The notes beneath the pieces are model-generated. The model did no database searches. It saw nothing but the letters and a program-made list of their open reading frames with translations, and had not been told where the DNA came from. From Amborella trichopoda (lineage: Eukaryota; Streptophyta; Magnoliopsida; Amborellales; Amborellaceae), in the NCBI RefSeq assembly GCF_000471905.2, contig NW_006496667.1:77614-141613 (forward strand): 64,000 nt of DNA. Direction: 5' to 3'. Made by a program: the position numbers and the translations under genes. Shown one piece after another: positions 53,686-64,000 of this stretch; position 1 is the first letter of the stretch, and each line of letters begins with the position of its first letter.

Positions 53686-54498
53686 ATGCCGAGAGCTCGT
53701 ACCCACAATGCGAGTTCCAGTAATGACAATACCGAGGCACTCGACAAGTTTTATAGAACTCTAGGGGGGCTATCACCCAAATGATGAAGGAATCGATGCC
53801 AACCCAGTCTACCCCTACACCAGTGCAAAATGGCAGTAGCCTCATGGAGAGGTTTAGGAGAATGTCACCCCAACCTTTTTTAGGCATGGTGGAGTGGAGA
53901 AGGCTGAGAGGTGGAAGAAACAAATAGAGAAGATTTTAAAGGTGTTACACTATTCGGATGAGTAAAATGTCAGGCTAGGCGCCTTTATGCTGGAAGGAGA
54001 AGTAGAGCATTGGTGGGATTCGATAAAGCAGACTTGGAGGGAGTTAGGCAGTGAGGTCACCTAGGAAAACTTCTTGGAAGCATTTGATGAGAAGTACTTC
54101 CCCGATTTAATCAAGGACATGAAGGGGGTAGAATTTATTGAACTTCAGCAAGGAGGTATGACGGTGGAACAATATGCCGCTCGATATGCAAATCTTTCTA
54201 GGTATGCGCCTCACATCATAAATACTGAGGTGCGAAAGACCGCTAAATTTTGAACGGGCTTGCTATCGGATATTAGGACTAGAGTGATGTCGGCCAATAT
54301 AAAGTCGTATGCCCCAATGGTAGACCATGCCCTGAAGATGGAAAAAGACTGTGAGGATCACCGGTTAAGGAAGGAAGGACAAATGAATACAGTGCTGTTG
54401 GGGAAGTTTGGGAAGAAACCCAACAGTTTTCTAGGAGAAACACTAAAGGGAAGCCCTTCCCACCTAACCCGAGGATCCTGAAGAATCTTCCAGGAAAT
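53686..54498 (+). pseudogene. gag of N2 (broken and fused to RT)
   Basis: The ATG at 53686 opens MPRARTHNASSSN. Two adjacent stops follow TLGGLSPK. The core (WWDSIKQTWRELG, FIELQQGGMTVEQYAARYAN) is readable in pieces, with a stop after TAKF. The last block (54260-54481) is the basic segment before the zinc knuckle. The frame then runs through KNLPGNM straight into RT, so the knuckle is gone. Confidence 0.83.
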
Positions 54499-54777
54499 AT
54501 GGGTATTGACCTCCGATCGGGTTATCATCAATTGCGGGTCAAGGAAGGAGACATCCCAAAGACCTCTTTCAAAACTCGATATAGTCACTACGAGTTTCTT
54601 GTGATGTCGTTCGGGTTAACCAATGCTCTGGCTGTATTCATGAATTTGATGAATAAGGTGTTTAGGCCCTTCCTAAATGACTTTGTAGTGGTTTTTATCG
54701 ATGATATCTTGATATATTCTAAGAGTCGGGATTTGCACGAACAACATCTAAGAACTGTCTTGCAAACTTTGAAGTAA
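54499..54777 (+). pseudogene. RT palm of N2
   Basis: It opens [20 protein letters not shown] (first catalytic Asp), then [20 protein letters not shown] and [11 protein letters not shown] (catalytic DD). The fingers are deleted; a stop follows TVLQTLK. Confidence 0.88.
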
Positions 54778-55400
54778 AAAAGATTGTATGCTAAGTTGAG
54801 AAAGAGCAAGTTTTTGCTCCCCAGTGTGGCCTTCCTTGGGCACATTATTTCTAAGGATGGAGTCAAGGTTCACCCCTCTAAGATTGAAGACATACTTAAG
54901 TAGGAAAGGCCAACAAATGTGACCAAGGTTCCTAGGTTTCTAGGATTGACAGGGCACTACAGGCGCTTTGTAGAAAGATTCTCAAAGATAGCGCTTCCTT
55001 TGACTCGATTGACTCAGAAGAACATAAAATTTATATGGTCAGAGGAGTGTGAGAGGAGTTTTCAAGAATTTAAGAAGAGACTAGTCACAGCCCCGATACT
55101 GGCCTTGCCCGAGGGGAATGAAGACTTTGTGGTTTACACCGATGCATCTCATAAAGGGCTCTGAAGTGTACTCATGAAGAGAGGTAAAGTCATTGCTTAT
55201 GCCTCTAGACAGTAGTGCTCACGTTAAAAAGCGGGAGGCACTACCTCTATAGGGCCTAGTTTAAAGTGTTCACGGACCACAAGAGCCTCAAGTACATATT
55301 TTCCCAGAAAGAGTTAACTATGAGGCAAAGAAGATGGATGGACTTATTGAATGATTATGACTGTACAATTGATTGCCAACCAAGCATGACTAATGTAGTA
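54778..55400 (+). pseudogene. RT thumb and RNase H of N2
   Basis: It reads [20 protein letters not shown], a stop before ERPTNVTKV, then LTGHYRRFVERFSKIALPL, FIWSEECERSFQEF and VVYTDASHKGL with the RNase H Asp kept, then a stop. [20 protein letters not shown] closes the domain at about 55380. Several frame breaks follow 55164. Confidence 0.83.
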
Positions 55401-55848
55401 GCCGACGCCTTAAGTTAAAAAGTTGTGATCTCCGTCGCACATTTGATGGTTTGAGAAATGAAGCTATTAGAGGATGTGGTGGAGTGGCACCATCTTAGCC
55501 CCGTAGTGAGGGAGAAGGAATGCTATCGTGTCTGAGGATGGAACCCCAACTCTTTCAACAAATCAAAACGGCTCAAAAAGGAGATCCCCAACTGGTAAAA
55601 ATTCTTAAAAGAACTTAAAATGGAAGGAAAAGAATACTTCTTTATGGCAGTGATGACTTGTTAAGGTTTAAGAATCGAGTGTGTGTTCTTAATGATGAGA
55701 ATATAAAAAGGGCTGTTCTAGAGGAAGCTCACCACTCCCGCTACACGGTACACCCAGGGAGTATGAAGATGTACCTGGATTTGAAAGAGACCTTTTAATG
55801 GAACAACATGAAGCATGATGTGGCAAAGTTTGTCGTTAACTGTTTGAC
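55401..55848 (+). pseudogene. Integrase zinc finger of N2 (truncated)
   Basis: The segment is homologous to 55-500 of N1: the linker, then EEAHHSRYTVHPGS and WNNMKHDVAKFVVNCLT, with the first Cys of the CxxC pair. It ends at about 55848, where purine-rich Tat LTR sequence begins (GCCATGCGTGAATGG). Confidence 0.8.
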
Positions 55849-57355
55849 CGCCATGCGTGAATGGAAAAAGAGAAGAAATGAAAGAGAGACATGATACACT
55901 AGGGGAGGAAGAGAGGGAAAGTGATAAAGAGGAGAAAAGGGAGAGAGAAAGAGAGACATATGAGAAAATAGGAGAGAGAAAGAGGGGAGGAAAGGAAAGA
56001 GGAGAGGAGAGAGAAGAGAGAGAGAGGGGAGGAGAGAGAAAAGAGGAGAGAGAGAAAGTTACCTTATCGAGGGGTATCAGCCCTTTTCTTCTCTCTCCTC
56101 TCTCTCTCTCCAAGATGTACCCACGAACTCAAGAAAAAATTGAATCTTTATTGAATGAATCGAAGGTCCTGTGTTGTTTTTTTCACATTTTGACTTTGCA
56201 TGTTTACATAGTATTGGGTCCAAACATGGGTGGATGCCGAAAAACTACCTAAAATTGAAGATAATTACAATTAATTGAATTAAAAGAAATTCTAAAAATG
56301 GGTGCAAAAGACTGTTTTTCCGTTGACTAACAATGTGTGAGATTTCAGAACCATCCCTGACTTGAAATTTGGATGAATCTTGAAAATTTCTGATTGATAA
56401 GTGTGCTCGTTCCTTGATGTTTTTCTTTTGTTTCTTCACTGAATCACACTGATCATCCCTTCATGATTACGTTACAACAAACGCAACTCAATTTCATGTC
56501 CGGATAAATAATTTGTCGTCTTAGATTTTTTACTAGAATCTTGAAATTTGGCGGTCGAAATTTACAGTAGCATCATCGCCTTCGTGTGTGAAATCCAACG
56601 ATTCATCGTATACGAAGTTCAGGCCATAGATAGCCTCGGACCTTACCCACATAATGCAATTATTTTCATGTCGATCGGGTACGCGAGCGTCGTGATTTGG
56701 CAGCTCGAACGAGGTGTGCTGCTGTTGATTTTTCTGTAATTTTCTTCACAGATAAAAAACTTCTCTCTAATTTTTCTCTTTCCTCGGGCATCGTCACGGG
56801 GTGTACCACATATCAAAATTCTTTTTTTGATGAGATAAACATGCTCATAAAATTTGAAAATGATCCGACTTGGAATGAGTGAGATATGGGCCCCGAAAAT
56901 GACTGCCCGTGATTGTGAAAATAGCCACTTTTAATGGTGTTTTGGTGCATGGTGGCCACACAGGAATAGTGTGCGACCTACCCCTTTTCGATATTTTACG
57001 CATAACTTTGTCTCAGAGTAACCGACTAAGCCAAAACATGACTCATAAGGCCCGGATCTGGTGGTAGTGACCCACAACTGTTTGACAAACCGAAAATATA
57101 GCTCTAGTTACAGGATCCATTTCAAGGTGCGAGAGGCCGATTTTACCGAAATTGTTTCTTTGTGTTCACTGCCTTAGATATATCTGATTGTGGTGAAACT
57201 TGGTAGGGGGACCTTTTAAAGTGCTTATGAAGATCTTGACTAGTTTTGGGGCCATTCTGAGACTGTCAAAATTTCCACTGTTTTGTTGGCTTTATTGACC
57301 TGCATCCTCTTTATTCCTCATCATGGACCAAGGTGCTAAAAAATGTGTTCAAACA
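55849..57355 (-). repeat. Tat 3' LTR of element E (U5 end truncated)
   Basis: It starts TGTTTGAACACATTTTTTAG on the minus strand at 57355. U3 runs to about 56220 (the TATA region is degenerate, ACTATGTAAACA), R is at about 56130-56200, and the purine tract is 55860-56100. U5 is lost at the junction with N2. Its U3 start joins element 3' sequence at 57356, as at 11112/11113. Confidence 0.75.
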
Positions 57356-59159
57356 GTTTGCCACAATGAATGTTGTTCTTCGAGAGAAGAGAGAAGGACA
57401 ACATTCAGAAAATTTCCTTCAGCTTTTTTACTTTTTTTTCCTAGCCACAGGACCACGTGAACGCCAAAAAGATTCATGCGATGCTGCAACTAGGATGCTC
57501 AGACGTTTTGAATGTAATGTACAGGTCCATCCATGGAGACTTTAGGGGGAGAAGAGACCTTTCTTAGGGATCTTGTGGAAGTCCTAACCCTGTTTATGAT
57601 TCTGAAGCTGAGGATTTTGTACTGACCTCGTTAGTCAGAATCAAGCCCGTTTGGCAGTCGAATGCCAGGCTGAAGGGCATTTTTCCCATTTGGCCTGGGT
57701 TTCTTTTTCTTGGATAGACAATAAAAGAGCCTTTGGTCGGTGATTGTTTGCATTGTGCACCAGTTGTTCCTTGGCGCGCAGGGTACCTCAATTTATTAAG
57801 ATGACTGGCTTTGAGTATAACCCCTACCCACTGTTAGCAGTCTCGCATAACAGGTTCAAAGTCATGGCTGACTTAAGCCTTCTTGGGGCATCTTTGGTTT
57901 CTCGGGGTGACTTACTGCTTGTTTGTTTTAGATGGTTTGCTGAAGAGCCTTCAGTCAATGATCATCTAGGTCGTGCACCAGTTATTCCTTGTTGAGTAGG
58001 GTACCTTAGTTTATTGAGGTGACCAACTTTGGTTATAACCCCTATCCACTGTTAGTAGTCTCGCGTAACAGGTCCAAGGTCATGGCTGACTTAGCCTTCT
58101 TAGGGCGTCTCCAGCATCGTTGGAGTACGTTTAGTAACCTCATGGGAATGAAGCTTCTTCCTCATGAGACTTTTCTTGCCTTCTTAGTGACTCTTCTTTC
58201 TCTCAAGTCCTTTTTGTTGATAGACTCAAGCTGTTGGAATCTTTTCCTTGAAGCTCGTTTTTTTTTGTCCTGGTATTGTAACACCAGGGATTTTTTTTTA
58301 ATGTGAGCTGAAGCTGCATGTTGAGATGAACGCTGCATCAACCTGTTTATTGGTTTAAGCGACTTAAACTTGGGAAGCGGCAGTGTAGAGACGGTTTTCA
58401 CCAACTTCCTTTTTATTTGGGCCTCTTTTACCCATGACCTTTCGGCCATGTCCACCCTTGTGTTCTATTTTTACTTACAATGCCCTTTTGGGATTTTACC
58501 ATGCTCAGGTTTTTTTTATTCACGAAACTCTTTTACTCATGGTTTCAAGACCATGCCCGTTCATCATTTTTACTCATGGCGTTCCCTTGTTCAGGTATAC
58601 ACCATGCGCATTATTTTTTGTAAGGCATGTTTAGGGTCATGCCTTCGGGACCTGTGCGAAGCCTTTTAACGTCATGCAACCAGGACATGCACTACAGTTT
58701 AAGGTCATACAGCTGGACTGTGATGGTGATGAATTGCAGTCTGTGGAGGCCATGAGTATGGTGGTGGTTTTAGCTCACTTTGGGAACATGGCACAAGGCT
58801 ACTTATAAAAGGTGGAAGATGTATGAATGGAAAGTGAAACATGGAGACCCACTAGCTTACGATGAGTATAAGTGGCGGGATGGTTCGCCATTTTGTGAGC
58901 ATGGGTGAGACTCATTGGGGAATAATGAATGGTAATGAAGTCAATGGACTCACTGAGGAGGTAATGAAGGTGGTGCGTGCACACGAACGGTACATGAAAA
59001 TGCACATAAAAGGTGTGTGCACATATGTGGGGGTGCGTTTTAAGGTCATGCCTCAGAGATCTGTGCAAAGTAGGTTAACGTCATGCGGTCGGGGCATGCA
59101 AAGCAGTTTAACATCATGCGGTCAGGACCTGCACTATGGTTTTAAGTCATATAGCATGG

Positions 59160-59785
59160 ACCGTGGTTATGCAGTTTAGAGTCGTGCAACTGGAACCATG
59201 CAGTTTAAGGTCGTGTAGCTAGACCTCCACTACAATTATGGTCATATAGTTTGGACCATGACACTAAGCCTTTTCACGTCATACGACTAGGATGTATACT
59301 ATAGTTTAGGATCATATAGTTTAAACCGTGGCACTAAGCGTTTTAACATCATACGACTAGGATGTATACTATAGTTTAGAGTCATATAGTTTGGACTGTG
59401 TAGTTTAAGATCGTGCAGCTAGACCTCCGTTATAGTTTAAGGTCATACAATTTGGACCAAGCAGTTTAGGGTCATTCACCTAGACCAACGCTGTGTAGTT
59501 TAAGGTCATGCAGCGCGGACCATAGCCATGAAATTTTAAGGTCATGCAGCGTGGACAATAGCCATGCAGTTTAAGGTCATGCAGCGAGGACCATAGCCAT
59601 GCAGTTTAAGGTCATGCAATGCAGACCATAGCCATGCAGCTTAAGGTCATGCAACATGGACCATAGCCACGAAGTTTAAGGTCATGCAGCACAGACTATA
59701 ACCATGAAGTTTAAGGTCATGCAGCACGGACCATAGCCACACAGTTTAAGGTCATGCAGCGCAGACCATGGTGTGGGTCGCCATG
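59160..59785. repeat. 35-bp tandem repeat (AAGGTCATGCAGCG...)
   Basis: From about 59490 the unit is 35 bp (AAGGTCATGCAGCGCGGACC then ATAGCCATGCAGTTT), about eight copies. Looser versions of the same unit extend back to 58690. The same repeat is found in element B at 37030-37380 and, thinly, in F at 14200-14310. Confidence 0.85.
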
Positions 59786-59809
59786 TAGGTGAAGCTCCAT
59801 GGGGAATAA

Positions 59810-60125
59810 GTCTATAGATGGAAATCTGACTCCCTAGGGATAAAATGGTTAAAGCCAGCAAAGGGGTTCACATGGGAAGTCCGACTTCATTGGGATAGGA
59901 TAGCTACATGTGAAGCAGACTCACTGGTGGTTGCAGTGCTAAAATGTTCCTTAACTCCACTGGGGATATTGCAGTATGAGTATGACTCCTACTGGGGCTG
60001 AGAGGGTATAACATGGGTATGACTCCCACTGGGGATTAGGAGTGATAACCTGGGTGGAATGACCGAGGTACAACTCCACTGGGATTGATAGGTCACGGTC
60101 AAGGTGTAACTTCACTGGGGATAAT
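59810..60125 (+). repeat. Array of primer-site-like motifs in element E
   Basis: Plus-strand motifs: ACTCCACTGGGGA (59954-59966), GACTCCTACTGGGGC (59984-59998), GACTCCCACTGGGGA (60021-60035), ACTCCACTGGGA (60073-60084), ACTTCACTGGGGA (60109-60121), plus weaker ones at 59818 and 59880. They match 12-13 bases of the Tat primer-binding site core, on the strand opposite to this element's gag-pol. Confidence 0.7.
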
Positions 60126-60179
60126 AGTAGTAAGATACGCACAGCTTGAGCATGAAGAGTGTGGCGAAGGATTGTTTAG

Positions 60180-60480
60180 AACATAGCCAGCACTAAGAAC
60201 GAACAACACTGCTTCTTGAACACTCAGCTGGTGCTGAACCTTTTGAAAATGCGGTCAACATTGAGAACAACCAACCACTATCTCTTGAATACCCAAACGA
60301 TGCTGAGGTTTAAAATGTAGGCGACTAAGGGTGGTCGTGCTAACTCTTAAACACTGCCGAAGCTGGATTGTTGAGAATGCAGCCGGCACTGGGGTTACTA
60401 AAAACACGGTCGGCACTGGAGTTACTGAAAACACAGCTGGTGCTGGGTAGTTTCGACAACATAGTTAGCACTGATTGTGG
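60180..60480. repeat. GCCGGCACTG-type repeats upstream of the cassette promoter in E
   Basis: About eight degenerate units with GCCGGCACTGGGGTTACTAA or AACCAGTGCT-like cores. They are the relatives of the GCCGGTTG arrays at 20091-20520 and 33290-33720. Confidence 0.6.
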
Positions 60481-60569
60481 GTTAGTGTTCGGGCCTTGAT
60501 CCGAGCTCGACCCGGTCTAGCCCATTGGCGTTTGGCCTCTTCCCAATTTGCGAGGGGCATTTGTTGAAA

Positions 60570-61586
60570 TCATCGGCTATAAAAGGGGGTAAACACCATT
60601 TTCACTATTTTTTACAGAAGGGTAAAAATACTTAGGGTGAAAACTTGGTTTTAATGGTGAGAAGGAGCTTCAAAAAACTGAAAGTATTCCAACAAGGGTT
60701 AGCGGAAGCTTGTCATCAAGCAGGGGAGGTGTCGATCGAGCAAGGAGACCCCTGCGGGATAAGAGGCAGGATCAGTTGAAGTTGCAAGAGTTTCGCGACC
60801 GGCACATAGGGTTTCCGGAGAAACAAGAAACTCCAGCCATGGTTTTGTGGATTCCAGCGAATGGAAGAAGCGGTGAAAGTGACAGTAGTGGGCTGCTTAG
60901 GGCTTTCCACTGATCTTGGTGATTTTTTCGATGAGCATAGGTGGTGTCCCAGCAACTTGCGGAAGGGTCGTAGAGGGTTTCTTGCTGTGGAGGGGAGTTT
61001 CCGACGGGAAACCAAAAGGTGTAGGGAAACGGGCCATCGCTGAAGCTGGACTGTTGCAGGAAGGAGAACGGATGCCAATCCGCATGTGTGAAGACCTGTG
61101 CCAGGGAAGGACGTGAAAGTTGGGCAGCGTGACAGAGTTCGAGGTGACGCCTACAGAATATATAGGACATGTGGGAGATTTGAACCCAACCGGCAATTGT
61201 GTTTGAGAACATCGTCGGCGTTGCATTAGGATACGAAGCCGACACTAAACATTGAGTGCACAGCCAGCGCTGGACCTCTTGGAGATACTGACGGCGTTGG
61301 ACCCTTGGAGATACAACTGACGCTAAGCGTCCTTAAACTTAGCTGGCACTAAGCTTCCTTAAACTCATCTGGCGCTAGGGTCCTGAAGATACGGCCAGCA
61401 ATATGCCTTTGAAAACACAGTCGGTGCCAACTGAGGATACACAGCCGACACTGGCCCATTGGAGACACAGCTGGTGCTAAGCTTCCGTATATGCAACCGG
61501 CGCTGGTCCTCTGAAGATGTAGCCGATGCTTGACAGGTGATTTAGTAATATTCATTCAGCTGCAAATCCTTGAATCCCTTTTCATA
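60570..61586 (+). promoter_or_regulatory. Promoter and leader of the PMD cassette in element E
   Basis: The TATA box TATAAAAG at 60578-60585 is followed by GGGGTAAACACC. A leader of about 1 kb follows, whose last part (61190-61540) is again GCCGGCGCTGG-type repeats, ending just before the PMD ATG. The spacing (about 1.0 kb from TATA to ATG) equals that of element G (1.06 kb). Confidence 0.6.
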
Positions 61587-62356
61587 ATGGCTGAGTCTGC
61601 TTACCAAATTCCTGAGATAAAGAACCTTCCAAGTGGAGGAGAGGTCGATACCCATTAATTTACCGGTGAGGATTTAGTAATGGGCGAGCCTATTTGGATG
61701 ACAGAGTCGGTATGCAAACCAGAGTGGCCTCTCAATGTCACTTTTATCACTGACCCAGTTTGTTTAGCAGTCCTAGAGGATAATGACGGCAATGTCAGTA
61801 TTCAAGAAGGGGTGGCGCTCCTTTATTGTATGCACCAGAATATAGCTTTTGGGGAGAACTTACACACCCTAGGAAAGTATATGGTGCAGAAAAAGGAAAT
61901 AATATGGTCAGGAAGAGGCTTTCAAGTACAGGGGGAGCACCAATATTTAAAAGGATACTCTTCCTGGATTGCCAGGGTGTTGGTGTCGCAGAACAGTATT
62001 CTTGAACGTGTTTCCCTATTGGCAGCGGTTCAGTGCTCGGCCAACTACTATGATTGGTGTTCCAATATGGTCAAGGTACTGCTGGAGACGTGGAGCCATG
62101 TTAGCAACACCGGGCTTCTTGGGCACCGGGAAGCAAGAATCTCTTTACTAGATCTTCATTTTATTGGGGGTCTTCCCCTGATCGGGGCCATGTACAATGA
62201 GTTCGTGCCTTAGAATTCAATCATTTTTTGTGGTGTTAGCTTGGGAGAAGAGGGGCCACTAGTCTTCAAAATATTTTCAAGGTTTACCAATTGCTCCATG
62301 ACCGGTCTAGCAATGGTCGGGTAACCTTCACCAAATGGGTGAAATTCTTTTGTGGG
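61587..62356 (+). pseudogene. Plant mobile domain protein of element E, N-terminal part
   Basis: The ATG at 61587 opens MAESAYQIPEIKNLPSGGE, then a stop after VDTH. A clean 177-codon block (61680-62213) follows: GEPIWMTESVCKPEWPLNVT, EEGVALLYCMHQNIA-like, GEHQYLKGYSSWIARVLV, YYDWCSNMVKVLLETW, LLGHREARISLLDLHFIGGL, IGAMYNEFVP. A stop replaces the next residue, and the similarity runs on to about 62356, where a Tat LTR starts. This is the best preserved PMD N-terminus in the window and matches 32123-31330 on the minus strand. Confidence 0.78.
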
Positions 62357-64000
62357 TGTTTGAACACATTTTTCAGCACCTTGGTCCCTAATGCGGAATA
62401 AATATGAAGCAGGTCAATAAAGCCTACAAAATAAGTGGAAATTCCAACAGTCTCAAAATTTCCCCAGAACTGGATAAGATCTTCATCTACACTTTGAGAG
62501 ACCACCAGCCAAGTTTCATCACGATCAGGCATGTCCAAGGCAGTGAACACAACGAAACAATTTTGGAAAAATCAGCCTCTAGCACCCTGAAATGGACCAT
62601 ATATTTTGGGGCGTCAAACAGCTATGGGAACATCACCATTGGATCTGACATGGTGGAAAACCCCTATGGGTCAAGTTTCGACTTAATTGAGCACTCCGGG
62701 ACAAAGTTATGAGAAAACACTTAAAAGGTGTAGGCCACACACTATTCCCGTGTGGGCACCTTACACTAAAACACCCTTAAAAGTGGTTGTTTTTACCGTC
62801 CTGAGTAATCACTTTTGGGGCTTATATCTCACTCATTCCAAGTCAGATCGTGCTTAAATTTGGTGAGCATATTCATCTCATCAAGATGAGTGATTAGATG
62901 TGTCGTACGCCCCATGATGGTGCCCTGGCAGGGAGAAAAACTAGAGAGAAGTTGTTGATCCGTGAAGAAAGTTACAGAACAATCAGCAGCAGCACGCCTC
63001 ACTCCGGTGGCCAAATCACGACGCTCGCATACATGATTGACACGAAACCAAGTGCATTATGTGCGTAAGTTTTGTGGCCATTTATGGCTCGAACATCATG
63101 TATGATGAAAAATTGGATTTCAATCATGGAGGTATCAAAGTTACTATAAATTTCGGCCACCGGATTTCAAGATTCTGGCCATGGAATCTTCATCCAGACA
63201 CGTAATCAAGCTGTGTTTGTTGCAACGTGATCGTGACGGCAGGCTCAGTGTGATTCAGTAAAGAAACCATGAAGAAACATCAAGGAATGAGCACACAATC
63301 GATCTGAAATTTTCAAGATTCATTCAAAATTCAAGTCTCATGATTATGGTTTAAAAACATGATTCATGGCATGAAGTTGGTATCAAATCGATCGCAATGT
63401 CGAGCCCCATAAGAAACAAATTGTATTTCGATCAAATGGGCATCAGAACAACCCTAGATCAGTCATGGAAGATCATGCAAGTTCTCGGGCAGTAGTAGGG
63501 ACTGTTTTGGAATTCCACACATTGTTAGACAGGGGCACAACAGTCCTTTTGCCCACATTTTTTGAATTTATTTTAATTCAATTAAATTGTAATTATCTTC
63601 AATTCTAGGTAGTTTTGGGCATACACTCATGTTTTAGCCCAATTCTATATAAACAGGCAATGCCTCATTATAAAAAGAGGGCAAATTCATTTTTCTTGGA
63701 TTAATCAATAATGTTCTAAATTTTGCTTGAGCTCGCGGCTATTTCATGGATAGAGAGACGAGAGAGAAGAAAAGGGCTGGTACCATTCGATAAGGTAATT
63801 TTCTCTCTCCTCTCCTCTTTCTCTCCTCCTCTCTTTCTCTCTCCACCTCTCTTTCTCTCTCCATTATTTTTCTCATCTTTATCTATTTCTCTCTCTTATT
63901 CTCATCTTTGTCTATCTTTCTCTCTCTTCTTCTCATCCTTATTTCTTCTTCTCTCTCTTCTCTTCTTTTGACACAATCGAGCAAGCCTAATGGTGACCGC
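62357..64000 (+). repeat. Tat LTR inserted in the PMD gene (cut by window end)
   Basis: It starts TGTTTGAACACATTTTTCAG inside the PMD sequence. U3 runs to about 63640, the TATA box TATATAAA is at 63646-63653, and R and the start of a pyrimidine-rich tract (63800-63970) follow. The LTR is cut by the window end. Confidence 0.83.

Larger units (their letters stand above)
49930..55848 (+). mobile_element. Tekay/Del-like Ty3/gypsy retrotransposon N2 (5' LTR and deleted gag-pol)
   Basis: The plus-strand order is: LTR 49930-53571, primer site 53576, gag 53686-54498, fused to RT 54499, RNase H about 55130, integrase zinc finger to 55848. Compared with N1, about 1.1 kb holding the gag end, protease and RT fingers is missing at 54498. 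The 3' part is cut at 55848 by a Tat LTR. It inserted into a PMD fragment. Confidence 0.87.
57356..60480 (-). mobile_element. 3' non-coding region of Tat element E
   Basis: This lies between 3' LTR and cassette promoter of a minus-strand element. It begins like 11113-11350 of F. It contains a duplicated segment of about 230 bp (57790-57900 and 58020-58110, AACCCCTAYCCACTGTTAG), a part similar to 13850-14560, AAGGTCATGCAG tandem units (58690-59780) and a primer-site-like array (59810-60125). I see no protein-coding signal. Confidence 0.6.

Noticed and set aside
60716-61245. Overlapping minus-strand ORFs of 120, 157 and 109 codons
   Set aside because: Antisense to the cassette leader of E; the same leader in G and C does not keep them.

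Overview
This window looks like plant nuclear heterochromatin. I find no host gene, tRNA or rRNA that I can support. Almost every base belongs to nested, broken Ty3/gypsy LTR retrotransposons of two lineages. The first has long LTRs (about 3.0-3.6 kb, starting TGTAAGGACC or a close variant), an initiator-Met-type primer site and a Tekay/Del-like gag-pol. The second has LTRs of about 2.5-3.9 kb (starting TGTTTGAA or TGTTGGAAG and ending TAACCA), a primer site TGGCGACTCCACTGGGGA (tRNA-Arg type), CHHC gag knuckles and an extra archaeal-type RNase H. That combination marks the Tat lineage (relatives of Ogre, Retand and Grande). The organism is probably an angiosperm; I cannot name a species.

Layout. 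1-6587: Tekay-like element N1 on the minus strand. 6588-7256: diverged Tat LTR piece. 7257-14608: Tat 3' LTR (expanded by 2 kb of purine-rich DNA with hairpins) and the 3' non-coding part of the same element (F), holding a 40-bp minisatellite with a 559-base N gap. 14609-15011: Tekay LTR fragment. 15012-23347: Tat element C on the plus strand, internally deleted to LTR - RNase H - integrase - antisense ORF - LTR; a second element's primer site and leader (D, to about 23690) follow its 3' LTR directly. 23690-30150: Tat element A on the minus strand, with pol and an antisense ORF but no gag. 30170-34000: part of Tat element G, with an antisense cassette encoding a plant mobile domain (PMD) protein. 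34001-36433 plus 48255-49602: leader and LTR of Tat element H, split by Tat element B (36434-48254), which keeps gag and protease but has lost reverse transcriptase and integrase. 49603-49929: a PMD fragment. 49930-55848: Tekay-like element N2. 55849-62356: Tat element E, a 3' LTR plus a long repeat-rich 3' region and a PMD cassette. 62357-64000: another Tat LTR.

The main finding is a recurrent antisense gene cassette between integrase and the 3' LTR of the Tat elements. Each cassette has GCCGGTTG-type repeats, a TATA box followed by a GGGGTAAAACCCC-like palindrome, a leader of about 0.7-1 kb (often with more GCCGGT repeats) and a payload ORF. The payload differs: a short unknown ORF (aORF1) in elements A and C, a PMD protein in G and E (a third PMD piece lies at 49603-49929), and an unrelated unknown ORF in B. 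Next to the cassettes are arrays of short motifs that match the element's own primer-binding site on the antisense strand, so sense RNA could pair 3'-to-5' with the primer site. All domain calls come from reading the sequence by eye; no database search was run.
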